From the IMG/VR virus record IMGVR_UViG_3300037329_000068, positions 1-63,999 of that record: a DNA stretch of 63,999 nt. One strand, written 5' to 3'. The position numbers were made by a program, and so were the translations under genes. Below, one piece after another: positions 1 to 9,026 of the stretch (its first letter is position 1; each line of letters begins with the position of its first letter). The notes beneath the pieces are model-generated. The model made no database searches. It was not told the DNA's origin and saw nothing but the letters and a program-made list of their open reading frames with translations. This stretch comes from a virus.

Positions 1-803
1 GAGTCGTTTTTGTTAAAAAACGATGTTATTATTGTGTCAAAAGAACCATCTACGTCAGCCACCCTAACAATTTCATTAATGTTCATCCCATCAATAAGAA
101 TTCTTTGGCCGATTTGGTGGCCACTTCCTGAATCTGTGATGTCAACATTGTTGACAACAGGAATGAGCCATTCACTAGCACCAAGTTCTGTCTCAATCGG
201 GAACCCATCTTTAAACTCCCCACTGATCCCTGAGATGGTTAATTCAGTTACCACGTATCGACCTACATATCTTGTTTTAACACTCTGTACAGAAGCTGTG
301 GCAACCTCCACGATGTCTTGATAGATAGGGCGTGTCTGAGTTATTAACTGAAACTGAAACTGCTCAAAATTATTAGTATTGAACGTTACGTAAATTAAAG
401 ATTCACCAGAGTTCCATTCACCGTCACTGGTTTTTAGAATATTATCTTTTGGTACATAGATTTCTGTATTTTGCTCATTGAATAATGTTTTAAACAAAAA
501 CTTATAAGACTCGTGAGAACCACGAGCCAAGTTAAAATATTTCGACCACTTGATAAACAATTCTTTATCCAGCAACACATTATCAGGAACATCACTAAGA
601 TATTCGTTTTTCATGTGTTCTACATAAGAATCCAATGTTTTTTCAAAAGACATATAATCAAGGTGATCCCGAATACTTGCATAGGGATTTCCATCTTGTG
701 ACAACCACTCATAATACGCACTAATAAAGTCTAAGAATCTTGGATAGCTCTCAACGATATGGTTGGGTATTTGTGATAAAATGTTATCTTTTATACTAGG
801 CAT
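1..803 (-). CDS. Baseplate/virion structural protein, partial (C-terminus outside window)
   Basis: The frame opens with ATG at 803 and stays open to the left window edge (267 codons), so the C-terminus is missing. The N-terminal half resembles a family seen next to gp6 in T4-like cyanophages: a YYEWL stretch, then an acidic helix, then an ARGSHES/KFLFK stretch. The function is not known; a baseplate or short-fibre role is inferred. It is the most distal gene of the leftward late operon, starting 4 bases after the gp6 stop. The family resemblance is from memory and moderately certain. Confidence 0.75.
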   Translation of the reverse strand, partial: MPSIKDNILSQIPNHIVESYPRFLDFISAYYEWLSQDGNPYASIRDHLDYMSFEKTLDSYVEHMKNEYLSDVPDNVLLDKELFIKWSKYFNLARGSHESYKFLFKTLFNEQNTEIYVPKDNILKTSDGEWNSGESLIYVTFNTNNFEQFQFQLITQTRPIYQDIVEVATASVQSVKTRYVGRYVVTELTISGISGEFKDGFPIETELGASEWLIPVVNNVDITDSGSGHQIGQRILIDGMNINEIVRVADVDGSFDTIITSFFNKND

Positions 804-806
804 AAA

Positions 807-2528
807 TTAAATTCTTCTTGTGGCGATTTGAATTAATTCGATATCTGTTTGGTCAATACTAATAATCTGACTCTGATTGACGTAAAAATTGTCTTGTAAT
901 GGACGCACAAAAACTCTGAGAGTTAAGCTTCCATCAATTATATTCAAAGCAAATTTAACTTCGCCTGTTTCGTAATCAATTGTACCTATGTTAGAAACTC
1001 TGGTTATAGATGAACTATCTACATAAGACAAAAATACATTACCCAACAGATCATCATACACTTTTGTTTCTGTTGAATTGTTAGCTACAGAAAATCCATC
1101 AATAGTCAGTGAACCAGCCTCGATTTCATTTTTAAACTCTACTGAATACAAAGGATTTTCAAAGTTTAAAACATCAACATCTTTGTAAACCAGTTTAGTA
1201 ATATCCACACTCGTAACGCCAGAAACCATTTTAATTCTTGAAATTAATTCAGATGGATTTAGGAACAAACCAAAATCGGATATTTCTTCATTGTATTGTG
1301 CAACCACATCACTAATAGCAGATACAAGACCAGAAAAACTCAAGTTAGTGCGTCTGTTATCATACGAAAAAATAATGCTTAAATTAGCTTTGAAAACAAC
1401 AGGGTCAACAATAGTAGGTGTTACAGAACCAACATTCTTTGTTGAAAGAAAAGAAACCATTTGTTGCTTAACGGATGATGTGATTTGACCGCTATCACTC
1501 AAGATAGAAATAAAAACAGTTCCATAAGCTGGTGGAATGTTTGTTTCTCCACCCCACGCAATAGCAGACTTAATAAAAGAAAATCTTGTTTTTAAAATAG
1601 GAATATAATCTGTATCTGTTAATGCCCTATCCTGTGCCTGATATATTTTTGGCGCTTGAAAACGAATGGTATCAATATCTTCTCTTTCTGATCCACCATA
1701 TGCAGCCGTTGTTACTGTGGGTACGATGTTGCTGTATCCAGATATTGTTGATGCTGGAACCAAGTTAGTTAGTCCATTTGCATTATCTTGTTCGGTTGCA
1801 ATATAGGTTATGTTAACGATATCACCATCAGAAGGTTCAAGACCTAGAATATTTTTACCAAACTCAATGACAGGTTGTGTGTACTGGTTTTCCCCCAAAA
1901 AGTAAACTAATGATGTATTACTAAATTCATCAATGCTTGTAGCCTTTATGTAAGGCGTAGAGTTAATATTGATCAACATTGTTGATGTGTCAGCATTTGT
2001 ATTAGAAATATTAATAGGCTCACTAGCATAGGTGTATCGTTCTGTAATACGCTGTCCTTGGTATAAGTCTACGTCAAATGCTTTGTAAGACTGAGAAATA
2101 TTTGAATATGAAAGAACATAAGATGCATTATTAATGAATGTAAATGAAACGTTGTCACTTGATGCAATAAATTGTGTCCCTGCATCCATGACAATAGAAG
2201 TAGGAATGTTGGTTGTTTCTACAGGAATAACCTCTATGTCACAAATAAGTCGTGAAGCTGTTGTTGATTTTGGAACATACGATAATTTTTGTGCGTGTGA
2301 TACAACGTTTCTTCGAATTTGAGCCGTGTCTAAAAAAGACTCGTTTGCAATCATATTCGCTTGATATGAAGTAATGTTTGTATTATAGACTAAAAGATCA
2401 ACAATAGTGTTGATAGCCGAACCTTCATAATCAATGTCTGAGAACTCAGGCTTTTCTTGAACAAACCTAATAAGACTTTGCTTTAAGTCTTCGGTGTCCA
2501 AAGATGTAACATTAAGTTGGTTAGCCAT
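807..2528 (-). CDS. 6: Baseplate wedge subunit gp6-like
   Basis: 573 residues. The start reads MANQLNVTSLDTEDLKQSL and is followed by the SDIDYEGSAINTIVDLL and YNTNITSYQANM blocks typical of the gp6/J-type wedge family. In T4, gp6 forms the wedge core and dimerises around the hub. The length is near T4 gp6 (660), slightly short. It follows the gp25-like gene, as in many T4 relatives. A TATAAATA box on the minus strand at 2577-2584 lies 49 bases upstream and may add late transcripts. Confidence 0.93.
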   Translation of the reverse strand: MANQLNVTSLDTEDLKQSLIRFVQEKPEFSDIDYEGSAINTIVDLLVYNTNITSYQANMIANESFLDTAQIRRNVVSHAQKLSYVPKSTTASRLICDIEVIPVETTNIPTSIVMDAGTQFIASSDNVSFTFINNASYVLSYSNISQSYKAFDVDLYQGQRITERYTYASEPINISNTNADTSTMLININSTPYIKATSIDEFSNTSLVYFLGENQYTQPVIEFGKNILGLEPSDGDIVNITYIATEQDNANGLTNLVPASTISGYSNIVPTVTTAAYGGSEREDIDTIRFQAPKIYQAQDRALTDTDYIPILKTRFSFIKSAIAWGGETNIPPAYGTVFISILSDSGQITSSVKQQMVSFLSTKNVGSVTPTIVDPVVFKANLSIIFSYDNRRTNLSFSGLVSAISDVVAQYNEEISDFGLFLNPSELISRIKMVSGVTSVDITKLVYKDVDVLNFENPLYSVEFKNEIEAGSLTIDGFSVANNSTETKVYDDLLGNVFLSYVDSSSITRVSNIGTIDYETGEVKFALNIIDGSLTLRVFVRPLQDNFYVNQSQIISIDQTDIELIQIATRRI

Positions 2529-2541
2529 GATATACCTTTTT

Positions 2542-2925
2542 TTAAAAATTAATGCTTAATTGTTGTTCTTCTAATGTATTTATAACAGAATAAAAAATAT
2601 TTATGGTGATTGTATTGGGTGTGTTGTTCGGAGTGAAAACTTCAACCTCAATAATATCAACTTGTGGTTCAAAGTTTTCAATAGATCGAATAACATTCTG
2701 ACGCATACCCTGCAAAAATACATCACCTACATTATTTTCAAACAAAGAAGATTTTACGTTCGTTCCATACTCTACAAAATAGCCACGTTCGTAAAAATTA
2801 GTGAGTACAATGTTTCGAAGTGACTGATTGATTGCAGCTACACCAGATTTAGTTGCAAGATCACCAGTTAATGGATGAACAGTAAAAGAAAGGTCTATGT
2901 CTTTTCGTGAGTTTTTAAAAATCAT
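2542..2925 (-). CDS. 25: Baseplate wedge subunit gp25-like
   Basis: 127 residues from ATG 2925. An in-frame upstream extension to 2979 overlaps the PAAR gene, and an AGGA motif sits just before 2925, so 2925 is chosen. The protein carries the gp25/lysozyme-like wedge signature: a DIDLSF start, HPLTGDLATKSG, then a middle INQSLRNIVLTNFYERGYFV and a C-terminal segment ending in NTLEEQQLSINF. gp25 is the sheath-initiating wedge protein shared with type VI secretion (TssE). Confidence 0.92.
   Translation of the reverse strand: MIFKNSRKDIDLSFTVHPLTGDLATKSGVAAINQSLRNIVLTNFYERGYFVEYGTNVKSSLFENNVGDVFLQGMRQNVIRSIENFEPQVDIIEVEVFTPNNTPNTITINIFYSVINTLEEQQLSINF
2577..2584 (-). promoter_or_regulatory. Late promoter box TATAAATA
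   Basis: Exact T4 late-promoter octamer on the minus strand, inside the gp25-like gene and 49 bases before the gp6 start. It could supply extra gp6 transcripts. Confidence 0.55.
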
Positions 2926-2930
2926 TATTA

Positions 2931-3221
2931 TTATCCTGAAAAAACATTTTGTGAACCTTCTGCCACCACTGAACCACATCCGATGGAATCACCGATTCTG
3001 CCCATGGCTTTACCATTTACAAAAACAGATGAAGAACCACTTGACAATGATGAAACATGACATTCACCTTTTGGCGAACAATGCCCACTGTAAGAATCAC
3101 CAAACCTTTGCACACCGATCCCATTTACAAAAACATCAGAACTCGCCTGTGCGTTTGGTCTAGGTGGAAAACTTTGATGACCAGAACACAAGCCACCGAA
3201 TAATGCTACAGGTTGTGTCAT
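2931..3221 (-). CDS. PAAR-domain spike tip protein
   Basis: 96 residues with two PAAR-type half-repeats: DVFVNGIGVQRFGDSYSGHC and SVFVNGKAMGRIGDSIGCG. His and Cys residues are placed to bind the metal at the cone tip. It corresponds in role to T4 gp5.4, capping the central spike. It overlaps the upstream gene by ATGA at 3218-3221 and lies between the hub-lysozyme and gp25 genes, as expected for a spike component. Confidence 0.93.
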   Translation of the reverse strand: MTQPVALFGGLCSGHQSFPPRPNAQASSDVFVNGIGVQRFGDSYSGHCSPKGECHVSSLSSGSSSVFVNGKAMGRIGDSIGCGSVVAEGSQNVFSG

Positions 3222-3724
3222 TGTATCTCGCTTGCTAGTTTTTTGATTGCAATGTTAGCTGAATCCCATCTGATCGTAACTTCTAGTGTAAAAGTTCTCT
3301 CAACTAAAAGATTATCGTCTTCGGCATCATTAGAAAAGACTCTCCACATATAGTATTTATACTCTTCGCTGCTAGGTATTAACTTATGAACTTTAGCACC
3401 AAAAGGAATATCAGATATATTATCAACAGTTCTTGATTCGCCATCAACAGAATAAGCCATGTCTATAAAGTCAGCTTGTGCGTTAACATCACCCGATATA
3501 TTGATTTCTGTTCCAGTATCATAAACAGAAACCGTTTCTGGAAGCTCTTCAAGCCTTTGTTCTTCATTTATAACTGGTTCATAGAAAACAACTAATTTGG
3601 TTCTAGTTTCCAATTCTGTAATAGGATCAATTTCAATACGCTCTACAAAGATTGTGAATGAAATAGAATCACCAGAACCAATTGTTCCAATTTGTGCTAT
3701 GTGTGACCACTCATATTCAAACAT
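3218..3724 (-). CDS. Putative virion/baseplate protein of unknown function
   Basis: 168 residues, acidic and beta-rich, with no family I can name. It starts within the stop region of the gp5-like gene (8-base overlap) and overlaps the PAAR start, so it is translationally coupled inside the spike cassette. A spike- or hub-associated role is inferred from position only. It contains an internal minus-strand TATAAATA at 3354-3361. Confidence 0.8.
   Translation of the reverse strand: MFEYEWSHIAQIGTIGSGDSISFTIFVERIEIDPITELETRTKLVVFYEPVINEEQRLEELPETVSVYDTGTEINISGDVNAQADFIDMAYSVDGESRTVDNISDIPFGAKVHKLIPSSEEYKYYMWRVFSNDAEDDNLLVERTFTLEVTIRWDSANIAIKKLASEIQ
3354..3361 (-). promoter_or_regulatory. Possible internal late promoter TATAAATA
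   Basis: Exact octamer on the minus strand, 133 bases upstream of the PAAR start and inside a coding region. It could be chance in AT-rich DNA. Confidence 0.35.
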
Positions 3725-5240
3725 AATAGATTTTCAATCCCTGTTCATATTTGCCATTAATCATAGTTAATGCTGATCCTCTTTGTGTTTGTGATGATCC
3801 ATTATATGCAATATGCAACCAAATTCCATTTCCGTGTTCAATTATAATTTGATCTGGACTTAGATTATCAACAATCCATTCAGCAACCTCTAAGGTTTTT
3901 TCAAAACTCCACGAATCTTGTTGAATGTCTACGGCTTGACCAAGTTCATGTTGTGATCGACCTGAACCAATTCTAAATCCGCTGTTTATTTGGAAACTAC
4001 CAAATTCATCAAACACTGGTTGTAAAATGTTATTAGCCAGTGCTTCTAGATTACACACTATTTCTTGCTTGGTAAGACCAGCTTGATCACGTATAGTGTG
4101 AGAAAATATTGCATCACTTGATAACTGAGCAATACTAAACTCTGTACCTTCTAATTTTTGTGATGATGTACCAGAACTGATATCTGTAGAGCATAACAAA
4201 ATCTCTACAGTTTTTTGTTGCCCTTGTGCTACGCCTTCTTTTTTAACTGCTCCATCAAATGAAGAAGGTGTGGTGTCTTCTGGGAAATTTGCTGGTGTTG
4301 AACCAATTTCTGCTGGTTCGTCTAATGCCGCAAACCTACCCGCTTTCTTTATAACAGCGCCTGCTGATTCTAAACTGTACTCGGTTGGCAAAATAATAGG
4401 AATAGAGCCGTTTGCGCTTGCTATTCCACTGTTGAAATCTATTGTGGAAGCATCCAAACCAATTCCACCACCTGCAAGACTTGTAAGGGATTTACCAATG
4501 CTTTGTTTTAAGTCGCCAAGAACTACTTCTGTTTTGTTTCCATCCACTTGAATATTGTGATCACCAGAAATATGTTGATTGAGATTTCCACTCACACTCA
4601 TGTTGATATCACCATCTACGTAGAGAAAATTATCCCCTGCTGTGATGCTGTAGTTATCTTTTACGATCCTGACCACTTGTGAGCCATCTGGATGCAGTTC
4701 ATAGAAAGAACCTGACCGATGGTATACATGTAACCGTTCTGCGCCCTCAGTATCGTCACACTCAGTCACATGACCACTGTTGGATTGAGTTACCTTGTTA
4801 TTAGGATAAGTTGTGTTGTAAGGTGTTTGTGGTTCTGTCCATGACCCACCACCAACAATTCCAACATCTTTTATTGTGTTGTCTTGCTTTTCTTTAATAA
4901 TGGTCTGATCAATGTCTTCATTTCTGGCAAGCTTATTGATGTCATTCACACCATCAGGCATACCGTTCAAGGAACCAATAATCATTCCGTTTTGTAATGT
5001 CTGATCAATAAAATAACCAAACACCATCGAACCCATATTGTATTTTGGATTCGTACCAACCCCTTCTTGTGATTCAGAATTATTAACGACACACATAAAC
5101 CATTTCAATTGTGCTGTGGGTAGCTCAGACTTGTTCTCAGAGTGATAACTGACAACCCTGACCCGAACCCTACCTAATTTTTCTGGGTCTTTCACGTCTT
5201 CTACAAAGCCCCAGAATGGAATAAACGGCGTTCCTATCAT
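3717..5240 (-). CDS. 5: Baseplate hub/spike protein gp5-like with C-terminal M15-type peptidase
   Basis: 507 residues. Residues about 8-95 form the gp5 OB-fold (WGFVEDVKDPEKLGRVRVRV). Residues about 195-245 carry short VxGxxx repeats (VDGDINMSVSGN, VDGNKTEVVLG) like the gp5 beta-helix. The T4 phage-lysozyme domain is not seen. Residues about 365-505 instead resemble a VanY/M15 D-Ala-D-Ala carboxypeptidase, with SQHELGQAVD giving H431 and D438 and a WLHIA motif giving H476 as zinc ligands. The inferred job is puncturing the envelope and cutting peptidoglycan cross-links during injection. Confidence 0.9.
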   Translation of the reverse strand: MIGTPFIPFWGFVEDVKDPEKLGRVRVRVVSYHSENKSELPTAQLKWFMCVVNNSESQEGVGTNPKYNMGSMVFGYFIDQTLQNGMIIGSLNGMPDGVNDINKLARNEDIDQTIIKEKQDNTIKDVGIVGGGSWTEPQTPYNTTYPNNKVTQSNSGHVTECDDTEGAERLHVYHRSGSFYELHPDGSQVVRIVKDNYSITAGDNFLYVDGDINMSVSGNLNQHISGDHNIQVDGNKTEVVLGDLKQSIGKSLTSLAGGGIGLDASTIDFNSGIASANGSIPIILPTEYSLESAGAVIKKAGRFAALDEPAEIGSTPANFPEDTTPSSFDGAVKKEGVAQGQQKTVEILLCSTDISSGTSSQKLEGTEFSIAQLSSDAIFSHTIRDQAGLTKQEIVCNLEALANNILQPVFDEFGSFQINSGFRIGSGRSQHELGQAVDIQQDSWSFEKTLEVAEWIVDNLSPDQIIIEHGNGIWLHIAYNGSSQTQRGSALTMINGKYEQGLKIYYV

Positions 5241-6436
5241 TTACCAACCTCAAATGCGTCTTTAACTAATTTCATAGTTTGTGTATATTGAGTTCTTTTT
5301 AATGTGTGTTTTATTTCAGCTACAAGAAATTTACCAGAAAATGGGTCTGGGATTTTTCCTTTGTTGGCATCTTTACCCCATACTGGCAAATTACACAGAA
5401 TAATACTTCCACACACATTGTGTGTATCACCAAACACGGTTATTCTTGCCGCATATCTTTGTGTGTTTAAAATTGTATTGATGTTTTTTAACCTAAAATT
5501 CTGAAAAGGTTTTTGAAAGTCATCAACATAAGTATATAGCTTGTCAGTATTTCTATTATTTACAAGCTCGTTATTAAGATTTGCACTTTTTGCTAAAGAA
5601 TTTTTTTTATCAAACTCACTTACATTGTCGTATTTGCTTTTGTAAAATCTTTTTTCGAGCAAATTTAAATTTGTGCTACTTGAACCCAGCACACCGTCAT
5701 CTATTTGTTGCATAAAATCAGGAACATCAATAACAGAATAATCTTGAATAGACGAAAATGATTCTTCTTCTTTTTTTAAAACGTTGTCATAAATGTTGGC
5801 TGTCTTATATTTGTATTGTGCTAATGGTTCTTGTTTGTACAAGTATTCAATAGGAAAATAACAAAACTGTTGATTATTTTCAAAGTAAAGGTAACCAGAT
5901 TCATTATTGACCGACATAGAACGGCGGGACAAATTAGCAATAACCTGAATTGGATTTTGATTAGCTCCCACAAAATGATTAATTTCTTTTGTTTCTATAC
6001 TTAACAGCTTTTTAGTTGAAATTTTTTCATGAAGAAGTTTTACAATATTCGAACAAACATCATTATATGATTTAGTAACTCGTGTTCTTGAATTGTTAAT
6101 AATTTCATCAGAGCAAAAATTTAAAAGTAACCCCGATGTGTGTTCGTTGATTCGCGCTGGTGGTGAACACTTATAAACAATTCCACTAACCGAAATTTCT
6201 TTTTTGGTTCCTGCTGTTTCAAATACAATTTCAACACGCTCTCCATTTCCTAAAAAGTTTTCATTGTAAAGTGAATTTGTATCCATAATTGTAATGTTTC
6301 CAGACATACCAACGCTGAACATTGATTCGTAGATAGAAACATCCATGAACAAAGGAATTAAGTTATAAGCAACTCCATCATCAAATTGCAGTTCTAGCTT
6401 TTTAAGAATATAGGAGCCATTCTGTGTGTACTTCAT
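5237..6436 (-). CDS. 27: Baseplate central hub subunit gp27-like
   Basis: 399 residues, close to T4 gp27 (391). The N-terminus (KKLELQFDDGVAYNLIPLF, then MSGNITIMDTNSL) matches hub beta-barrel domain starts in T4-like phages. It precedes and overlaps the gp5-like gene by 4 bases, fitting the gp27-gp5 trimer complex. The assignment rests on context and weak motif similarity. Confidence 0.82.
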   Translation of the reverse strand: MKYTQNGSYILKKLELQFDDGVAYNLIPLFMDVSIYESMFSVGMSGNITIMDTNSLYNENFLGNGERVEIVFETAGTKKEISVSGIVYKCSPPARINEHTSGLLLNFCSDEIINNSRTRVTKSYNDVCSNIVKLLHEKISTKKLLSIETKEINHFVGANQNPIQVIANLSRRSMSVNNESGYLYFENNQQFCYFPIEYLYKQEPLAQYKYKTANIYDNVLKKEEESFSSIQDYSVIDVPDFMQQIDDGVLGSSSTNLNLLEKRFYKSKYDNVSEFDKKNSLAKSANLNNELVNNRNTDKLYTYVDDFQKPFQNFRLKNINTILNTQRYAARITVFGDTHNVCGSIILCNLPVWGKDANKGKIPDPFSGKFLVAEIKHTLKRTQYTQTMKLVKDAFEVGK

Positions 6437-6933
6437 AGGCGTTCAGCTTCCTCATCATGCATATTGACATAATCACCAATGTAATCTGTTCGGATTAAAC
6501 GTATACTTCTTTTTTCATCGTTCACTTCCGTTTCATGATCATAGTTGTTAACATCAAGTCTGTCGTAAGCAGGATGATCAACCCCAACAAAATTTCCTGT
6601 CTGAATACTCACGCTGTGATGTCTTGCATAAGGATCATCATATGTCTTCAAAACATACTGAACAAGAGCTTCTTGTTCCAGTGGCCATTCACTGTAATAA
6701 TCCACGACTTCATTAAAGTGAAGAATAACCCAAGCCATCTCCGCGTCGTCATAAAGCTTATCCGCTATTATAACAGGAGTGTCTCCTTCTTTTACATCAT
6801 ACTCAATGTAAAAACTAGGATTTTTAAATATAGAATTTATGTAAAAAGATCGTTTTGCAACGTCAACTACTGTATAAGAATTACCCGCCATTAAATAATT
6901 TGATATAATTGGAAATTTTTTAAAATAAGACAT
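6433..6933 (-). CDS. 53: Baseplate wedge subunit gp53-like
   Basis: 166 residues. The start (MSYFKKFPIISNYLMAGNS) and the VKEGDTPVIIADKLYDDAEM and WVILHFNEVVDYYSEWPL segments match the gp53 wedge family, which contains a LysM-like fold. gp53 locks neighbouring wedges around the hub. It is coupled to the gp27-like gene by a 4-base overlap. Confidence 0.92.
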   Translation of the reverse strand: MSYFKKFPIISNYLMAGNSYTVVDVAKRSFYINSIFKNPSFYIEYDVKEGDTPVIIADKLYDDAEMAWVILHFNEVVDYYSEWPLEQEALVQYVLKTYDDPYARHHSVSIQTGNFVGVDHPAYDRLDVNNYDHETEVNDEKRSIRLIRTDYIGDYVNMHDEEAERL

Positions 6934-7866
6934 TTAAAATCCTTCTGTATGGCGTTCTTTGTGCAACGTTTCCAACTCAAAAAATTCTAGCGTAAGTTCT
7001 GTGAAAAATGGTGAACCATCTGTGTAAGTTGAAAAGTTGTTGTCACCACCATAAGTCACGTTCATATTTGTTAATGCACAGGTAGAGACTTTAAAAAGAA
7101 ATTCATTTTCTGTTCCTTTGTTTAAAAAAGAAATATCAAACTCAGAAGGGAATAACATATAATTATTAACGTTTCCGTACTTTATTTCTGGTGCGCGATG
7201 GAATTTCAACAAATCAATAATATCTTTTATTATTTTCTGTTCTTCTTTTGATTTCGGAATAAACTTAAACGTAAAACTAAACGATCTATTCTGGACGCCG
7301 TTAAAAACAACTTCTGTATAGGGGTTAGAAATACTTCGAGTAAATGCTTGCTTTGCGTCTTTTGTGTTAATTCCTGTTAGTGTTTGTGTCGCACCCGCAA
7401 GTGTGTTTAATAGAGCATCTGGTGCAAGCGTCTTTGCAGCTTCCCACATTGATTTCCATGACTGTGTTCCAGATAGGTCGCCTATGCTAGTAGCTGCATC
7501 AAAAACGCTGCCAACACTCTCTAGATTGGTTGTATTCCAATCTGCACCATATGCTGTCTGCACATTGTTAGGAATATACAAAGCAATGCTTTTATCAATT
7601 CGTCTTGTTGTTCCCGTCATTTTGCGCGCAAGACTTCCTGATGTTGATTGTTGGTAAACAGGAAGATCATCATCAACAATTTTATATTTTTTACCAACGT
7701 ATTTAGAGCCTTCAACTACGTTGATATTTATAAACATAATATTTCTTGTACCGTTTATATCAATATCTTGTGGAAACGAGAGAACTTTATAAGCACCTCG
7801 CTTGTTTCTATTTTCATTATCTAAGCTATTGTCTAGCTTTTTAAACATGCTTGATGATATACTCAT
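6934..7866 (-). CDS. 48: Baseplate tail-tube cap protein gp48-like
   Basis: 310 residues. The C-terminal segment (LTNMNVTYGGDNNFSTY, then FFTELTLEFFELETL) is the tube-like fold motif shared by gp48, gp54 and tail tubes. The length and the cluster position next to gp53 favour gp48. gp48 sits on the hub and nucleates the tube together with gp54. A second tube-like protein in the window (54463-55416) is the better gp54 candidate. Confidence 0.82.
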   Translation of the reverse strand: MSISSSMFKKLDNSLDNENRNKRGAYKVLSFPQDIDINGTRNIMFININVVEGSKYVGKKYKIVDDDLPVYQQSTSGSLARKMTGTTRRIDKSIALYIPNNVQTAYGADWNTTNLESVGSVFDAATSIGDLSGTQSWKSMWEAAKTLAPDALLNTLAGATQTLTGINTKDAKQAFTRSISNPYTEVVFNGVQNRSFSFTFKFIPKSKEEQKIIKDIIDLLKFHRAPEIKYGNVNNYMLFPSEFDISFLNKGTENEFLFKVSTCALTNMNVTYGGDNNFSTYTDGSPFFTELTLEFFELETLHKERHTEGF

Positions 7867-8330
7867 GGCTGGATTTCAACCTCCGTCATAATTTTAAATA
7901 CCCAACCTTTATTTTTACAATAGGCTGTTGCTGCTTTCCATTTTGCTTTGTTAACGTGATAAGTAATGACTTCGTTCAAGTATCGTTCTTTTTTCTTTCC
8001 TTTTGCTTTTGGTAATTGTGTTTCTCGTAGAGGCTTAATTTCTATAAGAGTAATAACACGTTCACCATTATTGTCAGCCACTACAAAAACATCTGGATAA
8101 TATCGGTGGATTCTGTTAGTTTTGGGGGAAACGTAAGGAATTTCTATAATTTCCGCACCCCATGCTACCACTTTTGGATTGAGGTCAAATTTTTTGAATA
8201 CTTTTTTTTCCCAGCCGCTGCGAAAAACACATTTTCTAGGATCACCTAAATATTTATCAGGGTTTTGTATGTTGTAAATCCCTTGGTGATATCTACCGCG
8301 TTTGTTTGGTGGAGCTACGTTTTCTGCCAT
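7863..8330 (-). CDS. 4: Head completion nuclease-fold protein gp4-like
   Basis: 155 residues, matching T4 gp4/50 in length. It has a TnsA/PD-(D/E)XK pattern: E in FRSGWEKKVFKKF, D in YYPDVFVV, and EIK in TLIEIKPL. The T4 homologue is needed to finish heads before tail joining, and its motif implies nuclease chemistry. It is the first gene of the leftward late operon, 31 bases from a TATAAATA box. Confidence 0.9.
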   Translation of the reverse strand: MAENVAPPNKRGRYHQGIYNIQNPDKYLGDPRKCVFRSGWEKKVFKKFDLNPKVVAWGAEIIEIPYVSPKTNRIHRYYPDVFVVADNNGERVITLIEIKPLRETQLPKAKGKKKERYLNEVITYHVNKAKWKAATAYCKNKGWVFKIMTEVEIQP

Positions 8331-8360
8331 GATGATTCCTAGCTATTTTGATCACATGAC

Positions 8361-8368
8361 TATTTATA
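8361..8368 (-). promoter_or_regulatory. Late promoter TATAAATA for baseplate operon
   Basis: Exact octamer read leftward as ATAAATAGT-type late promoter. The expected start is about 6 bases downstream, giving a short leader before the gp4-like ATG at 8330. It probably drives the whole 8330-1 operon. Confidence 0.85.
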
Positions 8369-8510
8369 ACGTGGTTGTTGACAGGAATTTTTTGGTGTGT
8401 TAAATTAAAAAGCTTAACAGAAAAATAAGTAGTTATAGAGATTTCCTATCGACTACTGTTTTATGATAGAAAAGTTCAATCAAAAAAGGATGAGGTTTTA
8501 GTTTTTGCGT

Positions 8511-8518
8511 TATAAATA
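8511..8518 (+). promoter_or_regulatory. Late promoter TATAAATA, rightward
   Basis: Exact octamer followed by GA, pointing away from the baseplate operon into a region without a convincing gene. It is the main reason to suspect a late non-coding RNA downstream. Confidence 0.75.
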
Positions 8519-8523
8519 GAACT

Positions 8524-8912
8524 CGTAAAGGTAGAATTAAGTGGGCGGGCCACTATAAAATATGTTGATCTGTGCAACGCCTCAAATAGCAGCAGCGATT
8601 AGAGAAAAACAAGCCCTAATGGTGGGGGTAGGTGGTTTAGAGGATTTTCAGTCTTAGCAGCGAAAATTTCAGATCACCCGAAACGGGGTTTAGAATGGTG
8701 TAGTTGTAGTTCATGGTCGTTAGCCGACCTACCGAGGTCTGGGTGTTCCTTTTAAAATCATCCCCCGATAAGTTGTTTTCTTGAAAAATCTAAACCAACG
8801 GAAGTATGTGTTACTGATTGAATTAATGATCCTTTGAAAATGCAATTTGATGACGAAATTGTGTTCTCTCTAAAACGGATCAAGGCGGGCAAAGCCCTAA
8901 CCTCTTTTATAC
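8524..8912 (+). ncRNA. Candidate late non-coding RNA
   Basis: No ORF longer than about 36 codons follows the late box at 8511. The first 240 bases are richer in G+C than the surroundings and hold clear small hairpins: AGTGG/CCACT at 8540-8554, CCCG-AAA-CGGG at 8677-8687 and GGTCG/CGACC at 8715-8729. A GGGC-AAA-GCCC hairpin flanked by AGG/CCT and followed by CTTTT at 8883-8908 could end the transcript. A 36-codon ORF at 8840-8950 spans that hairpin and has no clear ribosome binding site. The boundaries and existence of the RNA are inferred. Confidence 0.4.
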
Positions 8913-8953
8913 CATTAACCCATCAAGAGATAATAATGCCTAGAATTTAGTGC

Positions 8954-9000
8954 TTGCAATCCTTCCCAACTTCCTTTACACTGGCTGTAGAAATTGAGAA
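8954..9000 (+). promoter_or_regulatory. Early promoter, family 2
   Basis: TTGCAA, 17-base spacer, TACACT at 8977-8982, followed by the conserved start GGCTGTAGAAATTGAGAAA shared by the family. It drives the genes from 9027. Confidence 0.85.
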
Positions 9001-9026
9001 ATACCTACCCAAAAGGAACTGCATTT

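Larger units (their letters stand above)
8331..9026. other. Intergenic region, divergent late promoters and early promoter
   Basis: About 700 bases between the leftward late operon and the rightward early genes. It holds two divergent TATAAATA boxes, the candidate RNA and the early promoter at 8954-8982. I see no supported protein gene; the only candidate is a 36-codon ORF at 8840-8950 without a good ribosome site. Confidence 0.7.

Noticed and set aside
7725-7732. TATAAATA on the minus strand inside the gp48-like gene
   Set aside because: No gene starts within 700 bases downstream and codons FININ explain the sequence; likely chance.
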